The notes: generated from the sequence alone by a model not told the origin. DNA of 64,000 nucleotides from Alligator mississippiensis (GCF_030867095.1 NC_081824.1:114274162-114338161), one strand, 5' to 3'. Positions 23,267 to 34,999 are shown, numbered from the stretch's first letter. Numbers and translations are program-made.

Positions 23267-23479
23267 GCCTTGAGGCCCAACGACTCTATACTGAGGCAGA
23301 ACGGCAACAGTGGAGGAGGAAGACGGAGACCAACCTGGGGCTGCGAATCCCACTGCCCTGTGCAGCAACATGCCCCCGTTGCGGAAGAACCTGTGCACTC
23401 AGGATGGGGTTCCTCACTCACCTGAGGACCCAGCAAGCCCCACAGACGTCATCCTCGACTCCGAGGGACCGCTGTCTCC

Positions 23480-23660
23480 GATGCGTGTATGCATATGCCT
23501 AAGTGTGCGTGCGTGTATGTGCACACGGGTTTGTACGTGTGTGCGCGCATGCACATGTGTGTATGGGTTTGCATGTGTGCGCGCACACGTGTATGTATAT
23601 GTACACGTGTACATGCATGCATGAACATGTGTACACATACATGCACACGCGCATCTCTGT
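23480..23660. repeat. Alternating purine-pyrimidine tract 2
   Basis: A second such tract, with GTGTGCGCGCATGCACATGT and GTACACGTGTACATGCATGC. It ends about 130 bases from MED23 exon 1 at the edge of the CpG island, just downstream of the presumed transcription start. Confidence 0.85.
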
Positions 23661-24180
23661 CTACACGGATAAGGCCCCGTCTCAGTGCGGGCCCCTCCCC
23701 GCGCACAGCCAAGGCCCGACCCCGGGGCGCACAGCCCCGCCCCGCCCCGCGCGAGGGGCCGCGCTGCCGGCCCGGGCCACACTCACCACCACCTCCTCGA
23801 AGATACTCTGCAGCTGCGTCTCCATCGGCGCCATCGGGACCGCCATGGCCCGGCGCGGCGGAAGGGCCGGCGCCGAAAGCGGCCCGGCGGCAGCAGCGCC
23901 CGCGCCGGTGGTTCCGCAAGAGGCGCCTGCCCACCCGCCCGCTCCGCTAGGGGCGCCTTCTCGGCCTAGCTGCGCGCGCAGGCTCAAGCTGTGCAGCCCG
24001 AAGCTGCCGCCGCCGGGGGAGGCGGTCCGGCTTTGTGCGCGGTTAATGAACACGAGGAAGCCGAGAGCTGGCCCCTCCCGGGCACTGACCGCAGCGTGAA
24101 GAGGCCGAGCACTGCTAGCTTCGAGTCCTCCAGGGTGGCCCCTCCCCCAGACTTTTATCAGCCTGTCCTATGGGGGCAAG
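23660..24180 (-). promoter_or_regulatory. MED23: MED23 CpG-island promoter region
   Basis: A GC- and CpG-dense block surrounding MED23 exon 1 with no TATA box at a sensible place. It includes a run of GC boxes (CCCCGCCCCGCCCCGCG near 23730), an ETS-like CTTCCG on the minus strand near 23858, and a CTGCGCGCGCAG palindrome near 23970. This is the usual form of a housekeeping promoter. The exact transcription start cannot be read from the sequence. Confidence 0.75.
23787..23825 (-). CDS. MED23: MED23 coding exon 1
   Basis: Codes residues 1-13 (METQLQSIFEEVV) and ends in phase 0 at a GTGAGT donor. The start matches the human protein start. Two further in-frame ATGs lie upstream, giving MAVPMAP before METQ, and the first has a strong GCCATGG context, so a seven-residue N-terminal extension is possible. 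The exon is inside a CpG island. Confidence 0.95.
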
Positions 24181-24828
24181 AAGCATTTTGACTCCTCTCT
24201 CCCAGGAAGATCAGCTGCTCTCGGGTCCTGGGGTGCTCCGAGATCCCTGGGGTGCAGGGTGGGGCCCCTTACCCCCAATTCACGAGACAAACCCAGGGAT
24301 TTCAAGCAGGAATCCCTAGCGGGGAGATGTTTCTGCCTGGACGTGGTGGGGCGCAGATGGGGCCTGCACGAACAGGACAGCGTGGGTCCCATGGCAGCCA
24401 GAACCTTCTTGAAGAGGCAGCGAAGGGGCTGCAACCTGGCACACTCATGCTGGATAGGACATAGGGGAGAACGTACAGAGTTTTATATAGAGAAAATACA
24501 GAGTTTTGTGGGACATTTACCCCATGTAAGATGTTGCAGAAACAGGAAACGATCTCTCTCACACGGATCACTGAGCTGTGTCCAAACAAACTGTAGGACA
24601 TGGGACCAAATCATCTTGCTTTGGCAAGAGGCTAATACTTTGCAGACTTTGCTGCTCCACTTACTAGCCATGCTACATGAAGGATTTTGGGATGGAACTG
24701 CAATGCTGCAAGCTGGAAATGTTATTGACATCTTGGGTGTGAATGAAGACAGATGGAGAGAAAGCGCTTTGGATAGCAAGATGATCCTAATCTAGCCTTA
24801 CCAACCTTTTGGAACTACAGGCTAAAAC
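24181..24828. other. Upstream intergenic, no recognised feature
   Basis: Contains a plus-strand frame of 178 codons (24259-24795). It has no recognisable domain, and a minus-strand frame shadows part of it. It is not called as a gene. Confidence 0.4.
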
Positions 24829-25510
24829 AGGTGGGCAATTATTTGGGCCTGTTAGGCACAGAGGGAGTTTTTGTGAGCTGTTGCAGGCCAGGTCAATACC
24901 TCCCCTTGCCCTGCCACAGCTCACCAAAACTCCCTAAGTGGCTCCTGAACCGCTGGGCAGTTGGGATGGGGCAGGGAGCAGGACTGGCAGGCAAGGCCAG
25001 GGTCATGAGGCAAAATTGCAGGTGGGTGACGGTGTGGGACCAGGGCCAGAGCAGAGCCATGATCCGCTGCCTACAAGGCCCTGAGATGGGCACAAGTTCT
25101 GCAGGTAGGGGCATGTGGGGAGCAAATGCGGCTCTGCCCTGGCCCAGCCCTGTGCTGTCACTGCCCCAAGATCCTGGACCTGGCCCCAGATGCAGCCCCA
25201 TCCCATCTGCCTGTCTTCGTGCCCTGCCCAGGCAGGTCCTGACCATTCTCCATAGAGACCCTGAGGTCACTGGGCAGTGACAGTGCAGGACTGGGGCCCA
25301 GGGTAGAGCTGTGATTTGCTGCCTGCACACCCCTGCGATGGGTTCCAGTTCCAGGCACTTGCAAGGAGTAGATCATGACTCTGCCCTGGCCCGAGCCCAG
25401 TGTTGTCACTGCCCAGCGATCCTGGGGTCTACGTGAAGACTATGTGGGACCCTCATGTGCAGAGAGTGTGGCCAGGTGGATGGGATGGGGCTGCGAGCAG
25501 GCGACTCCTG
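24829..25510. mobile_element. GC-rich hAT-type derivative
   Basis: Starts CAGGTGGGCAATTATTTGGG, a hAT end of the same group as 20352. The inside holds two direct copies (about 25030-25200 and 25285-25430) of a unit with 'cagagcagagccatgatc' and 'ctgtcactgcccc'. The GCCAGGTGGATGGGATGGGG segment near 25471 recurs near 62113. The right end was not resolved. Confidence 0.5.
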
Positions 25511-25739
25511 CCGAATTGTTCTACTTCTTTGTATGTACCCAGCCAAGAGAACCATTTTAACAAGTGAACCACTGTTTTGTCTGTTCCCAGATGCCACCCT
25601 TACAATGGTAAGGTATAGGCCACCCATAACAAGGGCTTCCTATACCCCCGGGGTACTAAAACCTGAGCTACCTCTTCTGCCCCCATCCCTTTATCAATTC
25701 AATAAAGAATGTTGTCTCTTACCTCAAACTGCATTTTCT

Positions 25740-27228
25740 GATCTGTGAGCTCGGACTGTATCACCTCTCTGTTTCAGCTAGCCACATTGCTTCCACAGAC
25801 ATGTCAAAATGCATCTTCCTGCTGTTGCTCTGCCTGGAATTGTCCTTGACCAATCAGGCCTTGTATATCCAGTGACTCTTCCATACTTTCTCTTAAAGTT
25901 TCTTTGTCTCCCTTTTGTCCTGTAAATCCCTCATCTGGTCAGCTGGAGCATCAGGGCCTTTGCAGCATCCCAGGTTCTATGGTTACTTCCTGCATAACCT
26001 TGATATATGGCCTATTCCTGCCTAGTATCAATGGATTTGGTAGGTTTTTAGCTAAACCTACCAGCATGTCATACGTTTTTCCAAGGACCATTAAAGGAAT
26101 ACTTTGCCTCTTATAGGTTGTAGCATCTCCATGCAAACATATCATTGTTATCGCCTCACAGGATTCTCCTACCCCAGGCGGAACTAACTCAGTTCACACC
26201 ATGGTGTGGGTGCAACCCATATAAACTATTGCAAGGAATGTCAGGTCCCCAGATCTGCTTGCCGGATGATAGGAGGCTGGTGCTGCTGGCTGGGGCCAGC
26301 GGTAGCACTGATCTTCCCGGTGCTGGATGCGGGCTGTGCCCAGCGCCAGTCCCAGGCGGCAGCACCAGCCTCCTGTCATCTGGCAGGCACATCGGGGGCC
26401 TGTACCCCCCGGGAAGAGTCCAGCATGGCCCTGCAGCTCTCCCAGGGGTGCGGGCAAGCCCCCAATCTGCCTGCCGGATGACAGGAGGCTGGTGCTGCCA
26501 GCTGGGACCAGCGCTGGGTGCAGCCTGTGCTAGAAGATCAGTGCTGCTGCTGGCCCCAGCCAGCAGCCCCAGCCTCCTGTTGGGGCCTGCACCTCCGGGA
26601 GGAGTCTGACACAGCCCTGCAGCCTTCTGGAGGTTTGGGCGGGCCCCCAGTCTGCCTGCCAGATGACAGGAGGCTGCCTCTGCCGGATGGGACCGGCACT
26701 GAAGCCAAGTAAGCCTGGCTTCAAAACTCGAAACGTTTAAAAAATTTCAAAACATTTTGAGTTCCCTTGTCTTGTTTTGAAGCTGTTTTGAAGGCTTTTG
26801 TTTCATTTTGATTTTGCTGTTTCGAGCTCGAAAGGCATTGAAACAGCTTCAAAACGAAACACTGGGCAAAATTTCGCACAGCCCTAGTAATCACCTGCTT
26901 TGTCTCTTGACAGAGCTCTATATGGCATCTATGCCTTGCCTATTACTAGGGAACCCAGCTGATAGGCCCACTTGACTATCCCATCCTGCTGCTGTGGCCA
27001 TCCTCTGGAATGCTTCAAGGTATGCCTCTGGGTCCTCCCCAGGAATCATCCAAGTCATGTGGAATTCCTCCATTCTTCCTCTCGGTGCTCTACCAGTTTC
27101 CATCATTTTCTCATTCAGAGCCAGCTTTTGGGCAAATAACAGCTTATGGGCTTCATTTTCTTCTGTCCTAGGTTTCATTAGCTCATCTATTTGGTGTTGC
27201 TGTCCCTGCAAAATTTGCAGGATGGCCT
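25740..27228 (-). mobile_element. Gmr1-like Ty3/Gypsy remnant, left part (gag and protease)
   Basis: Minus-strand pieces of a Ty3/Gypsy element. The gag part (26887-27228) reads PGEDPEAYLEAFQRMATAAG and, in another frame, YQLGSLVIGKA, the conserved core of the Gmr1-like Gag related to vertebrate SCAN domains. The protease end (25951-26145) has ICLHGDATTYKRQ and NPLILGRNRP, with the ILGRD/N motif. A hAT relative (26235-26886) interrupts the two. Reverse transcriptase is missing. The outer ERV entered the gag at 27225-27228, and the element resumes at 42776. Confidence 0.75.
26235..26886. mobile_element. Truncated hAT-type element inside Gypsy gag
   Basis: Ends CAAAATTTCGCACAGCCCTA at 26886, the same end type as the element at 4235-5413, and carries the same AT-rich arm and GC-rich core. 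Its core contains several direct and inverted copies of a TGACAGGAGGCTGGTGCTGC unit. The other end is lost or unrecognisable. Confidence 0.55.
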
Positions 27229-27741
27229 TGTCGTGGAAACACACACAGCATACTTTTGGGTCAGATCAGCAGAAGCTTTTATTCAAATGAAACTGCAGCT
27301 GTAGGGGGGAACCCCAAAGTGGCATGGATTTCCCAAGCACTTGGAATGGGTTTCCCCCCAAGAGCAAAATCAGGAAGCTTATATACTTTTTAACAGTTCA
27401 CATGATCATATAGTGGAGTTTGCTAGAAAAAGCAGCTACAAACACTAGCTCATTACTGCTTTGCTGTTATCAGGATGGGAATTATGGGGGAGACAAGGTT
27501 AATTCACGAAGCGAGAACTAACACTCCCTTTTTGCCCCTGGAAATCAGAGTTTGTACATACTTTTTTCTCCTCTCTTTGAGGCTGCGGTGAGCAAAGCAG
27601 TTGCAGAGGAGTTACAAAGAACAAACACTTTCCCTTATCTGCTCTACTATGCAGAACCAGCAATTCCCCACAAAGCAGTTATGTCATCTTATAACCCGTA
27701 TGATCAAAGTTTAAGGCATTTATTTTTTTTCTGATTCCACA
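27229..27741 (-). repeat. Outer ERV 3' LTR
   Basis: A 513-bp LTR. On the minus strand it begins TGTGGAATCAG and ends with CA. A TATATAA box is at 27379-27385 and an AATAAA signal at 27278-27283. A polypurine tract (AAAGGGGGGA) precedes it at about 27743-27752. Confidence 0.9.
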
Positions 27742-27742
27742 G

Positions 27743-27752
27743 TCCCCCCTTT
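27743..27752 (-). other. Outer ERV polypurine tract
   Basis: AAAGGGGGGA on the minus strand, next to the 3' LTR: the primer for plus-strand DNA synthesis. Confidence 0.85.
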
Positions 27753-27777
27753 GAGACTATTTAGTCTCACTTTAGCC

Positions 27778-28910
27778 TTAAACTTTTATTTTCATGAGTC
27801 CCTCTATTTCATTATGCAGCCTTTTATGTTTTCTTTTAATTTGCTTACACTTTTGTAACACCATTATTCTAGACTCTGTCGTGTGTTTTTTTGCCTTGCT
27901 GAAGCTTCTCCTGCTGGCTTTTACGCAGCAGAGGATCAGTTGCACTAAGACATAAAACATTGTCAGAACTATCAAGACAAACAATATTCCATACAGGATT
28001 TTCTTGCCAAGGGTTCTTAAATTTGGGAACCAGGAGGTTAACCAAGACCACATTCCTTTCATATCTCATTGGTTAATTTGGCGAAGTTCGACAACTTCTT
28101 TTTCAATAATTTCAGATTGATTTTCAAGGGCACTAGAGGCATTAGGTGTATATACACAGCATTCAGACTTTATCAGGGCACATACTTTTCTTTTACTGGC
28201 TAGTATATAGTTTAGAGCAAGTTTAATTTGCAAAGTCATTTGTCTCATTTCTTTGATTTCTTTACTTATTTCACGGAACCCAATGGCAGTGGCATTGGCT
28301 ATTTTTTTAAAGGATACTGCAACCTTCTGTATTTCAAACATAGCTAAGCCTGCCCCCTAATTGGGGAACATTATACCCCCAAATCTTTGGTTTTCAGTAA
28401 TTTTGCGAACATTGTGAATTTTTCTTTTTGGCAAATGTGATTTAATTATGAAAGCAGGGTATGCGGCAGAAACATAACACGTTCCTTCCCACCCGGAAGG
28501 AAGATTTTTATAAGCTTTGTTTTCACTTACAAAATAATGACCAGCCAGTGCAGTGAAGGTGGTGCTACATTGAGGTTTCATCATCCATTGTGAATAGCAC
28601 CCAGAAAATTTACTCTGGGGGGAGTAATTAGATATCCAGGAACCATTAGAAAGCCAAGCACCATTTACTTTAAATTTTACTTCATATTTGCTAATTCCTA
28701 CTGCTACATGTGATTTATTACAGGTCCAACAAAATTTTTCAGGAGTAGCATAGGCTAGTTGTATATAGTCAGACCGATTGCAGTTTATGTTTTGCCAAGT
28801 CTCTTTTGTATGGAAATCTGAATAATAAGGGGCCAGCATCTGAGTTGTATTCAAGAGTACAGGTATTATGGGTATTTTTCTGGTGAAATGGATAGGAACA
28901 TGACTACATA
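27778..28910 (-). pseudogene. env: Outer ERV env remnant
   Basis: Envelope glycoprotein pieces in three frames. The surface part (28357-28854) has a CWTC motif and several N-glycosylation sites. The transmembrane part (28066-28341) has the immunosuppressive-like region and a C-X6-CC motif (CALIKSECC). The last piece (27778-28062) has a long hydrophobic membrane segment and a basic cytoplasmic tail. The surface subunit looks short for the family, so its N-terminal part is lost or unreadable. Frame breaks occur near 28065 and 28345. Not functional as it stands. Confidence 0.8.
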
Positions 28911-29239
28911 TTCAACAACTGGAGACATTTAAATCTATTCTTATTTGATTAACTAAAGACAAAAATACATTTCCACAGGTTCAGCTCAAAAGTTTAGCAT
29001 TAACAATCAAGATAGAAAAAAGCTTTATGTTCGAACATTATTTAACGGGGTCAGAGATGATATCTTCGTTCCACAACTGGTGAATCTGGCTAGGCTGAGG
29101 TGATGGGTTCAGGGGAGAAGTTACTAGCACTTGCACCCTGATGCTCCTCACTTGCCTGAGTGAGGTCCTGAGGGTCTTTGTTCTTGGCCTCAGGGAAAGG
29201 TCTTAACCTTGGTTGGAATTCAGCTGTTTCGGGGTCCAA

Positions 29240-32200
29240 TGGAGGTGATACTTTCTTGCAGTGTGAGGCGTGAGTTCACGTTTGGTGACCTTGGCAATGA
29301 ACAGCAGTATTAGTGGTCAGAAGTACCTGGAAAAGTCTCTTCCATCTGGGTTGAAGTGCGTTTTTCCGTTGATGGACCTTTACGTAGACTCAATCCCCTG
29401 GTTTGAGGTTGTGACAGGGAACATCCGGTGGTCGAGGTAAGGCTTCTTGGACCTGTGAATGAACAGACTTGGCATACTTTATTAATGCCTTGCAATAATT
29501 TAGTACAGTTTCATCAGTTAATTGTAGGTCTGTTTGGTGAGGGGCAACAGGTGGTGTGGCTGGCATCCTCATGGGTCGTGCCATGAGTATTTCATAAGGG
29601 GTTAGGCCATGTTTTCTGTTAACAGTGTTCCTAATGTGCATTAGAGCAATGGGCAGCGCATTAGGCCATTTGAGGCCTGTTTTAGCACAAATTTTTGAAA
29701 TGCGCGTTTTCAAATCAGAGTTTTTACATTCTACAGCACCACTTGATTGTGGATGATAACTACAGTGTAGGTGTTGCTGTATGTTGAGTGCTTGGCAGAT
29801 GTTTTTTACTATCTGTCTTGTGAAATGGGTGCTTCTGTCATTATCTATTGTGAGGGGCAATCCAAATCCAGGGATGAATTCTTTGAGCAATTTCTTTGCT
29901 ACAGTGATGGAATCAGCATGTACACTTGGGTAGGCTTCTAGCCATCCAGAGAACATATCAATAATAACAAGAATGTACTCATAAGAACAGCACTTAGGTA
30001 GCTGCACAAAATCAATTTGCAGATTTACAAACGGTCCCCATGGAGGGGGATGGGCTGCAGATGTCATTTTTATCTGTTGCCCAATGTTGTGAGCTAAACA
30101 GATGGGACAGAAGCTACAGTACTGTTGTGCCATGGAAGGAAAATTTGGGGCAAACCAATCTCTTTGTACTGCAGCAACCATGCCCCCCTTGCTTGTATGG
30201 GCTACTGAATGAGTCAGACGAGCAAGATATGGCAAAAGCTCTCTAGGCGCCACCAGGCGGCTGTCCAGGGAGCGCCAGAGAGAGTCGAGGTGCAGTGAAC
30301 ATCTTGCGCGCAGCCAGTCATCCTTTTCCTTTTTTGGGGCCTGATTTTGAAGAAGGGCCAGACTTGAAAGGCTAGCCAAAAGAGGCCGGTCTGCTGAAAA
30401 ACAAACAAGAACAGAGTTAGGAGCCTGTGGGCTAGAAAGGGCCACGTTTCTGGCAGAACGGTCTGCCAGATCATTTCCTCGTGTGACATCATTAAAGGGT
30501 TTTTCATGAGCTTTACATTTAACAATAGCAATAGCAGAAGGCAATTGAACAGCTTCTAAGAGCGCTTTTACATAACAATCATGACTGATTTGGGTTCCTG
30601 ATGAAGTGAGGAAGGAACTCTCTTTGTTTCCAGATTAATCTAAAATTATGAACAACACTAAAAGTATACTTATACTTAGATTCAGTATAAATGGTTGTGG
30701 TTTGATTTTTTGCAAGAATGCAAGCACGTGTTAAAGCAATGAGTTTAGCAACTTGAGCAGAACGAGCTTGGGGTAAAGAATAGGCTTTTAAAATAGCATA
30801 CTGAGTGCATACTGCATATCTCGCAACTAGTTTGCCTGCATCATTTTTAAGACAGGAACCATTAAACAAAACAAGGTCAGAGTTCTGTCCTTGAGGTCAG
30901 TTTGAGGGGTTAACAATAGAGTTGTGACAGACAATCATGAGGTTCACCATCAGAGGCGATTGGCAGAAGTGACTCAGGATTCAGAATTGAACAGTGATTT
31001 AAGGTTACATTTGCAGCTGACCGTAGAAGTTTTTTATATTTAGTAAGACAGGAATTGGAAATGTGCTGAGTTTTGCCCTTGAGGAGAAGGGCCATCACAG
31101 CATGTGGAACTGCAACGGTTAAAGAGTGTCCCAAAACTAGAGTATCTGCCTTTTCAACCAACAAGGCAGCAGCTGCAACTGAATGGAGGCAAGGAGGAAG
31201 TCCCGCAGCCATGGGATTGAGGGCAGAGCTGTAATACGCAATTGGGCGATGCTTTTCACCATTCAGCTGAGTGAGTACTCCTAAAGCGATTTCTTTTCGT
31301 TCATGACAAAACAAGATAAAGGGTTTTTTATAATTAGGGAGTCTAAGAGCGGGAGCAACAGTGAGGGCTTGCTTAAGGGCCACAAATGCTTGTTCGGCTT
31401 TAGGAGTTTAAGGGAGGGGTTCTGGGGTGGTATCATGAGTGAATGCTTGCAAGGGTTTTGCAAAAGCAGCATAACCCAGGATCCACTGTCTACAATAACC
31501 CGTTGCACTTAAGAATCCCCTCATCTGTTTTCTAGTCATAGGTTTGGGAATGTTGAGGATAGCTTCAACTTTACTAGGGGAAAGGTGTTGTTCTCCTGCT
31601 GAAATATCATGCCCTAAATAGTGTACCTTAGACTCACAGAGCTGCAGTTTAGATTTTGAGGCCTTGTGGCCTTTCTGAGCTAAAGCTGTGAGGAGTGTCA
31701 AAGTATCTTGCTTACAGGCCTCCAAAGTGGGTGAGGCTAACAACAGATCATCAATATACTGAACAAGGGTGGACCCCCCCTTTGAACGTGATAGGATCTA
31801 AATCTTTCTTCAGGATCTGGGAAAACAGGGTGGGGGACTCTGTATATCCCTGAGGGAGTCTTGTCCAGGTATATTGGAATTTTTGATAAGTAAATGCAAA
31901 CAGATACTGGCTATCCTCATGAATGGGGTTAGAGAAAAAAGCAGAACAAAGATCTACTACTGTGAAATATGTAGCATCTGAAGGGATACAGGAAAGAATA
32001 GTGGCGGGGTTAGGGACCACGGGGAAAGCAGGTAAAACAGCAGCATTTACAGCTCGAAGGTCTTGCACAAAGCAATAAGTATTTTTACCAGGTTTCTTGA
32101 CAGGTAGGATAGGTGTGTTACAAGGGGAGCGTGTTGGGACAATAATTTCTTGCTTAAGGAGTGAGGAAATGACAGGCTTGATCTGTTCCTCAGCTTCCTT

Positions 32201-32755
32201 TGAGATGGGGTACTGCGGGACACAAGGAAGTGGCTTGGCAGGGTTCAGGGTGATACGCACTGGTTCAGCACTCAGCATGTGCCCCACTTCATTCGCATGG
32301 GTGGACCACAGCTGTGGAGGTACTCGTGCCAACAGTTCCTCTTGCAAGTAGAAAGTGTCAGGATCAGAGTACTCCTGGGTTAGCAAAGCCACAAGCTCAG
32401 TTTCCCTATGTTCTGGTACCTCAAGGTAAACACCATCTGGGCTATAATAAATCACATATCCCAGTTTACACAGCAAATTCTTTCCAAGAAGGTTGACAGG
32501 TGCACAGGGGCTAAGAAGAAAGGAATGATTTTCAGACAAAGGGCCAATAGAGATGGAGACAGGTTTAGAGATGGGATGTGGGATAGGTTGTCTGCCTATA
32601 CCGACAGCATTTACAGTTTCAGGAGAATGAAGTAGGAAAGGAAATTCAGTAGCCTTTAGCATGGAGTGGGAAGCTCCGGTATCAACAAGACAGGAGACAG
32701 GTTTACCAGAAATAAGGCATTCAACAAACGGACCAGACTGGTCAGTAGCAAGCAA
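29240..32755 (-). pseudogene. pol: Outer ERV pro-pol remnant
   Basis: Minus-strand order: aspartic protease with LVDTGASHSML (near 32660-32690), then reverse transcriptase fingers and palm to about 31751. A frame break follows at a run of seven C (G on the minus strand) near 31770, then the YIDD active-site region and thumb/connection (30910-31743), RNase H (30400-30869), and integrase (29390-30300). Integrase shows the zinc-binding end with CPICLAH and the three acidic residues in LQIDFVQ, TIDNDRSTHF and GAVECKN. At least four frame interruptions are present. Intact, it would copy viral RNA and insert the DNA. Confidence 0.85.
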
Positions 32756-32778
32756 AGGAGCGATGATGTCACTGTCCC

Positions 32779-33029
32779 TCAGGCTGTCCTATTCAACACT
32801 GGGGAAATTGACAGGAAGAGGAGGTGGGGGCTGGGGGCTGGGTCCTTGGCCGGGGCAGTTGGGGGATTCTGATTTCCAATGTCCTTCTTGCTTGCAATAA
32901 TGACATTGGTTCCCATAGCTTGGGTTTTGTGGGCCCGAGGATTTATCTCTTCCCCTGAATCTACCCGTGCCTCCCCTTCCCCATCCATGTCCCCTTCCTC
33001 TACCTGGACCCTGCAACTGAGAAATCTGT
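32779..33029 (-). pseudogene. gag: Outer ERV gag, 3' piece (nucleocapsid)
   Basis: Codes a Gly/Arg-rich stretch followed by a zinc knuckle CHYCKQEGHWKSES in which the last cysteine of C-X2-C-X4-H-X4-C is replaced by serine. It is the 3' part of the outer gag; the 5' part continues at 41178 on the far side of the inner ERV. Confidence 0.8.
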
Positions 33030-33033
33030 AAGG

Positions 33034-33455
33034 TGATGGAGAAATTATCTGTCTAGGTTCCCAACCTGGTAAGGGAACACATGCGGACTCTCCTGACCCC
33101 AACGGGGCTCGTTTCCCAGTTGAGACTCAAATAAGTGGGAGACGAGGGTGTGGTCTTTCCAGTTTATTCGGCCGAATGTCCCCTGTCCTCGTAAGGGCAG
33201 AGGCCCTGACTGTAACTTAACACACATATTTATAACCTTCGGTTACATAAGCTTTTCCATAACGCACGCGCAAAACATTCAGCGGAAAATTACCAACATA
33301 GCATGAATTTGCTCATCCCACATGGTTGGGCCCAATCACCTTGCTTGTCCGTTTAGATTGACAGACCAGTGGCAATCTCAGTGCAATGTTGCATCAGCCA
33401 GCATCAACCAGAGGTCATGCAGAGGTCACGTTAATTTTTCTACAATTTTCTAACA
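33034..33455 (-). repeat. Inner ERV 3' LTR
   Basis: A 422-bp LTR. On the minus strand it begins TGTTAGAAAA and ends CTCCATCA. TATAAATA at 33227-33234 and AATAAA at 33163-33168, about 60 bases apart. Confidence 0.93.
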
Positions 33456-33465
33456 ATCCCCCCTT
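33456..33465 (-). other. Inner ERV polypurine tract
   Basis: AAGGGGGGAT on the minus strand directly beside the 3' LTR. Confidence 0.88.
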
Positions 33466-33477
33466 ATGACCAAAGGC

Positions 33478-34970
33478 CTATGGCCTGCTGGCCATTTCCC
33501 AGGTTTGCATAACACTGAGATTAATTACTTTTTGCGTAACTCGAACTACACATGCTTTAATTACAGCAATTACTAAAATAATAACTAAGAAAATCCCTAA
33601 TCCCCATAAAATGTATTCCAAGATGTACCTTCCCCACATTCCTAGACTTGAGGCAATCCATTCCATTACTGACCAACTTCGTAAAGAGTTTACCCGTCGT
33701 GCTGTGTCTTTAATTGTTTTTACTACGGCAGTTATATTGTCAGAGTGGTCAGGAATGTAGGTGCAGCAGGGTCCTCCTGTGATTAAAGCACATACCCCTC
33801 CTTCTCAAGCTAACAAATAGTCTAATGCTAGGCGATTTTCTAAAGTCATAGCATGGTTGGCGGAAGCCTTTTCTTGCAATAATCCAATGCCCTCTGCTGT
33901 GCTGTTGGCAATAAGCTCTAATGAATGCGCTAACTGGTTGATGCAGTGGTCCAGAAGGAGATTTCCAAGGAAAGGAGTCAAGACACCTATGAAATGGGCT
34001 GCACCTTTCCAAAAGCTATTCCAATCCCGTTTTTGTCGTTTTGGCCAAACAATTGGTAGTTCTGAATGGGTAATGATTGCCCCGGGCTCAAGGAAGGCTC
34101 CTCCAAAAGTGCAGTGCCCTGCCCAGAGCCATGGTAGGCTGGTATAGGCTTTGGTACCGCAAATGATAAAATGTCCTGTTAGAACATACTTGCGAGTATG
34201 AGGATTTATGGAGCAAGGTATTGAGCCATCTCTGTAAATGGTATAGTTAACATATGAAGAACTTGGTTTTGTGAAGGAGCTGTATATGCAAGACATGATA
34301 CAGCCATGACTCCAAGCCCAAGTTTTATTGGGGTGGAGCATCCTATAGAGCCTTCCATAAATTGCCATACGTAAGGACACTGTAAGGAACTGCAGGGGGC
34401 AGAGACATTCCAGGGGATGTATCCTTTCCTTTCAGCTTCTTTGGCCCCTACTGCAGTATTGTTAGGCCATATTAAGTGTGTGGCATTAATGGTTAGTTTA
34501 CAACCTGGTTGCCATCCTAAAAATCTCTTTCCTATTCCACGAGGATTTTCCCAACACACCCGGGCTGATAACATGGCGTCTGAAAGTATTATCTCTTTAA
34601 AATAAGGATTGTCCTGCCAGGTACTTATTCCAGCTCTATCCATATCAGCCCATTCTGGATTAGAGAAGTTTCCTTCCCTAGGGATTAAAGGATAGGGTGG
34701 AAAGTTAGTGGAAGGAGGTTGTTTGCCACATATCCAGCAATCAGATAGATTTAGGGCCTGCGCTATGGCTATAGTGGAAATCAGGTAAGTGTTATCTTTC
34801 CGTTGGTCTTCCTGTTCTGTATCACTTTCCCATAAATAGGCATTTGTTCTATGTGCCCAGAGCAATAATCCTGTCAGGATAACCCACTGAAATGCCATTA
34901 TTAATTTATAACTTCCCCTGCTTCCACAGTGAAATACAAACACAAAGTATAACAAGAAAGGTAATACCAA
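33478..34970 (-). pseudogene. env: Inner ERV env
   Basis: Minus-strand envelope gene. The first frame (34206-34970) starts with a hydrophobic signal segment and has the CWIC motif of gamma-type surface proteins and several N-X-S/T sites. The next (33805-34380) has a furin-type RQKR site followed by a hydrophobic fusion-peptide-like stretch and the heptad region ending LENRLALDYLLA. A TGA at about 33808-33810 then interrupts the frame, ahead of a C-X7-CC motif (CALITGGPCC). The membrane anchor is at 33478-33666. Broken by one frame change in the surface part (near 34206-34380) and at least one stop. Confidence 0.85.
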
Positions 34971-34999
34971 GCAATCCTAAAAACACATACATTAAATGT

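Larger units (their letters stand above)
326..23825 (-). other. MED23: MED23 gene, 5' part (10 coding exons)
   Basis: MED23 is a tail-module subunit of Mediator, the nuclear complex that links transcription factors to RNA polymerase II. I recognised it from peptides very close to human MED23 as I remember it, for example METQLQSIFEEVV at the start. Ten exons on the minus strand, each with AG before and GT after, join without a frame break into 876 nt (292 codons), about the first fifth of a protein of roughly 1,370 residues. Exon phases agree at every junction. The gene continues past the left edge. The first intron (about 6 kb) and third intron (about 6 kb) carry most of the transposon load. 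No stop or frameshift is seen, so the gene looks functional. Confidence 0.96.

Noticed and set aside
23503..24099. 198-codon plus-strand frame across the MED23 start
   Set aside because: It begins in the alternating CA/TG tract and runs through the CpG island opposite MED23 exon 1. No domain; not a gene.
24259..24795. 178-codon plus-strand frame upstream of MED23
   Set aside because: No recognisable domain, no splice context, and a minus-strand shadow of about 100 codons. It could be a chance frame, so it is not called.
26260..26710. Regularly spaced repeats of a GGAGGCTGGTGCTGC unit, CRISPR-like at first sight
   Set aside because: Units are imperfect, in both orientations, and lie in a eukaryotic DNA transposon core. 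It is not a CRISPR array.
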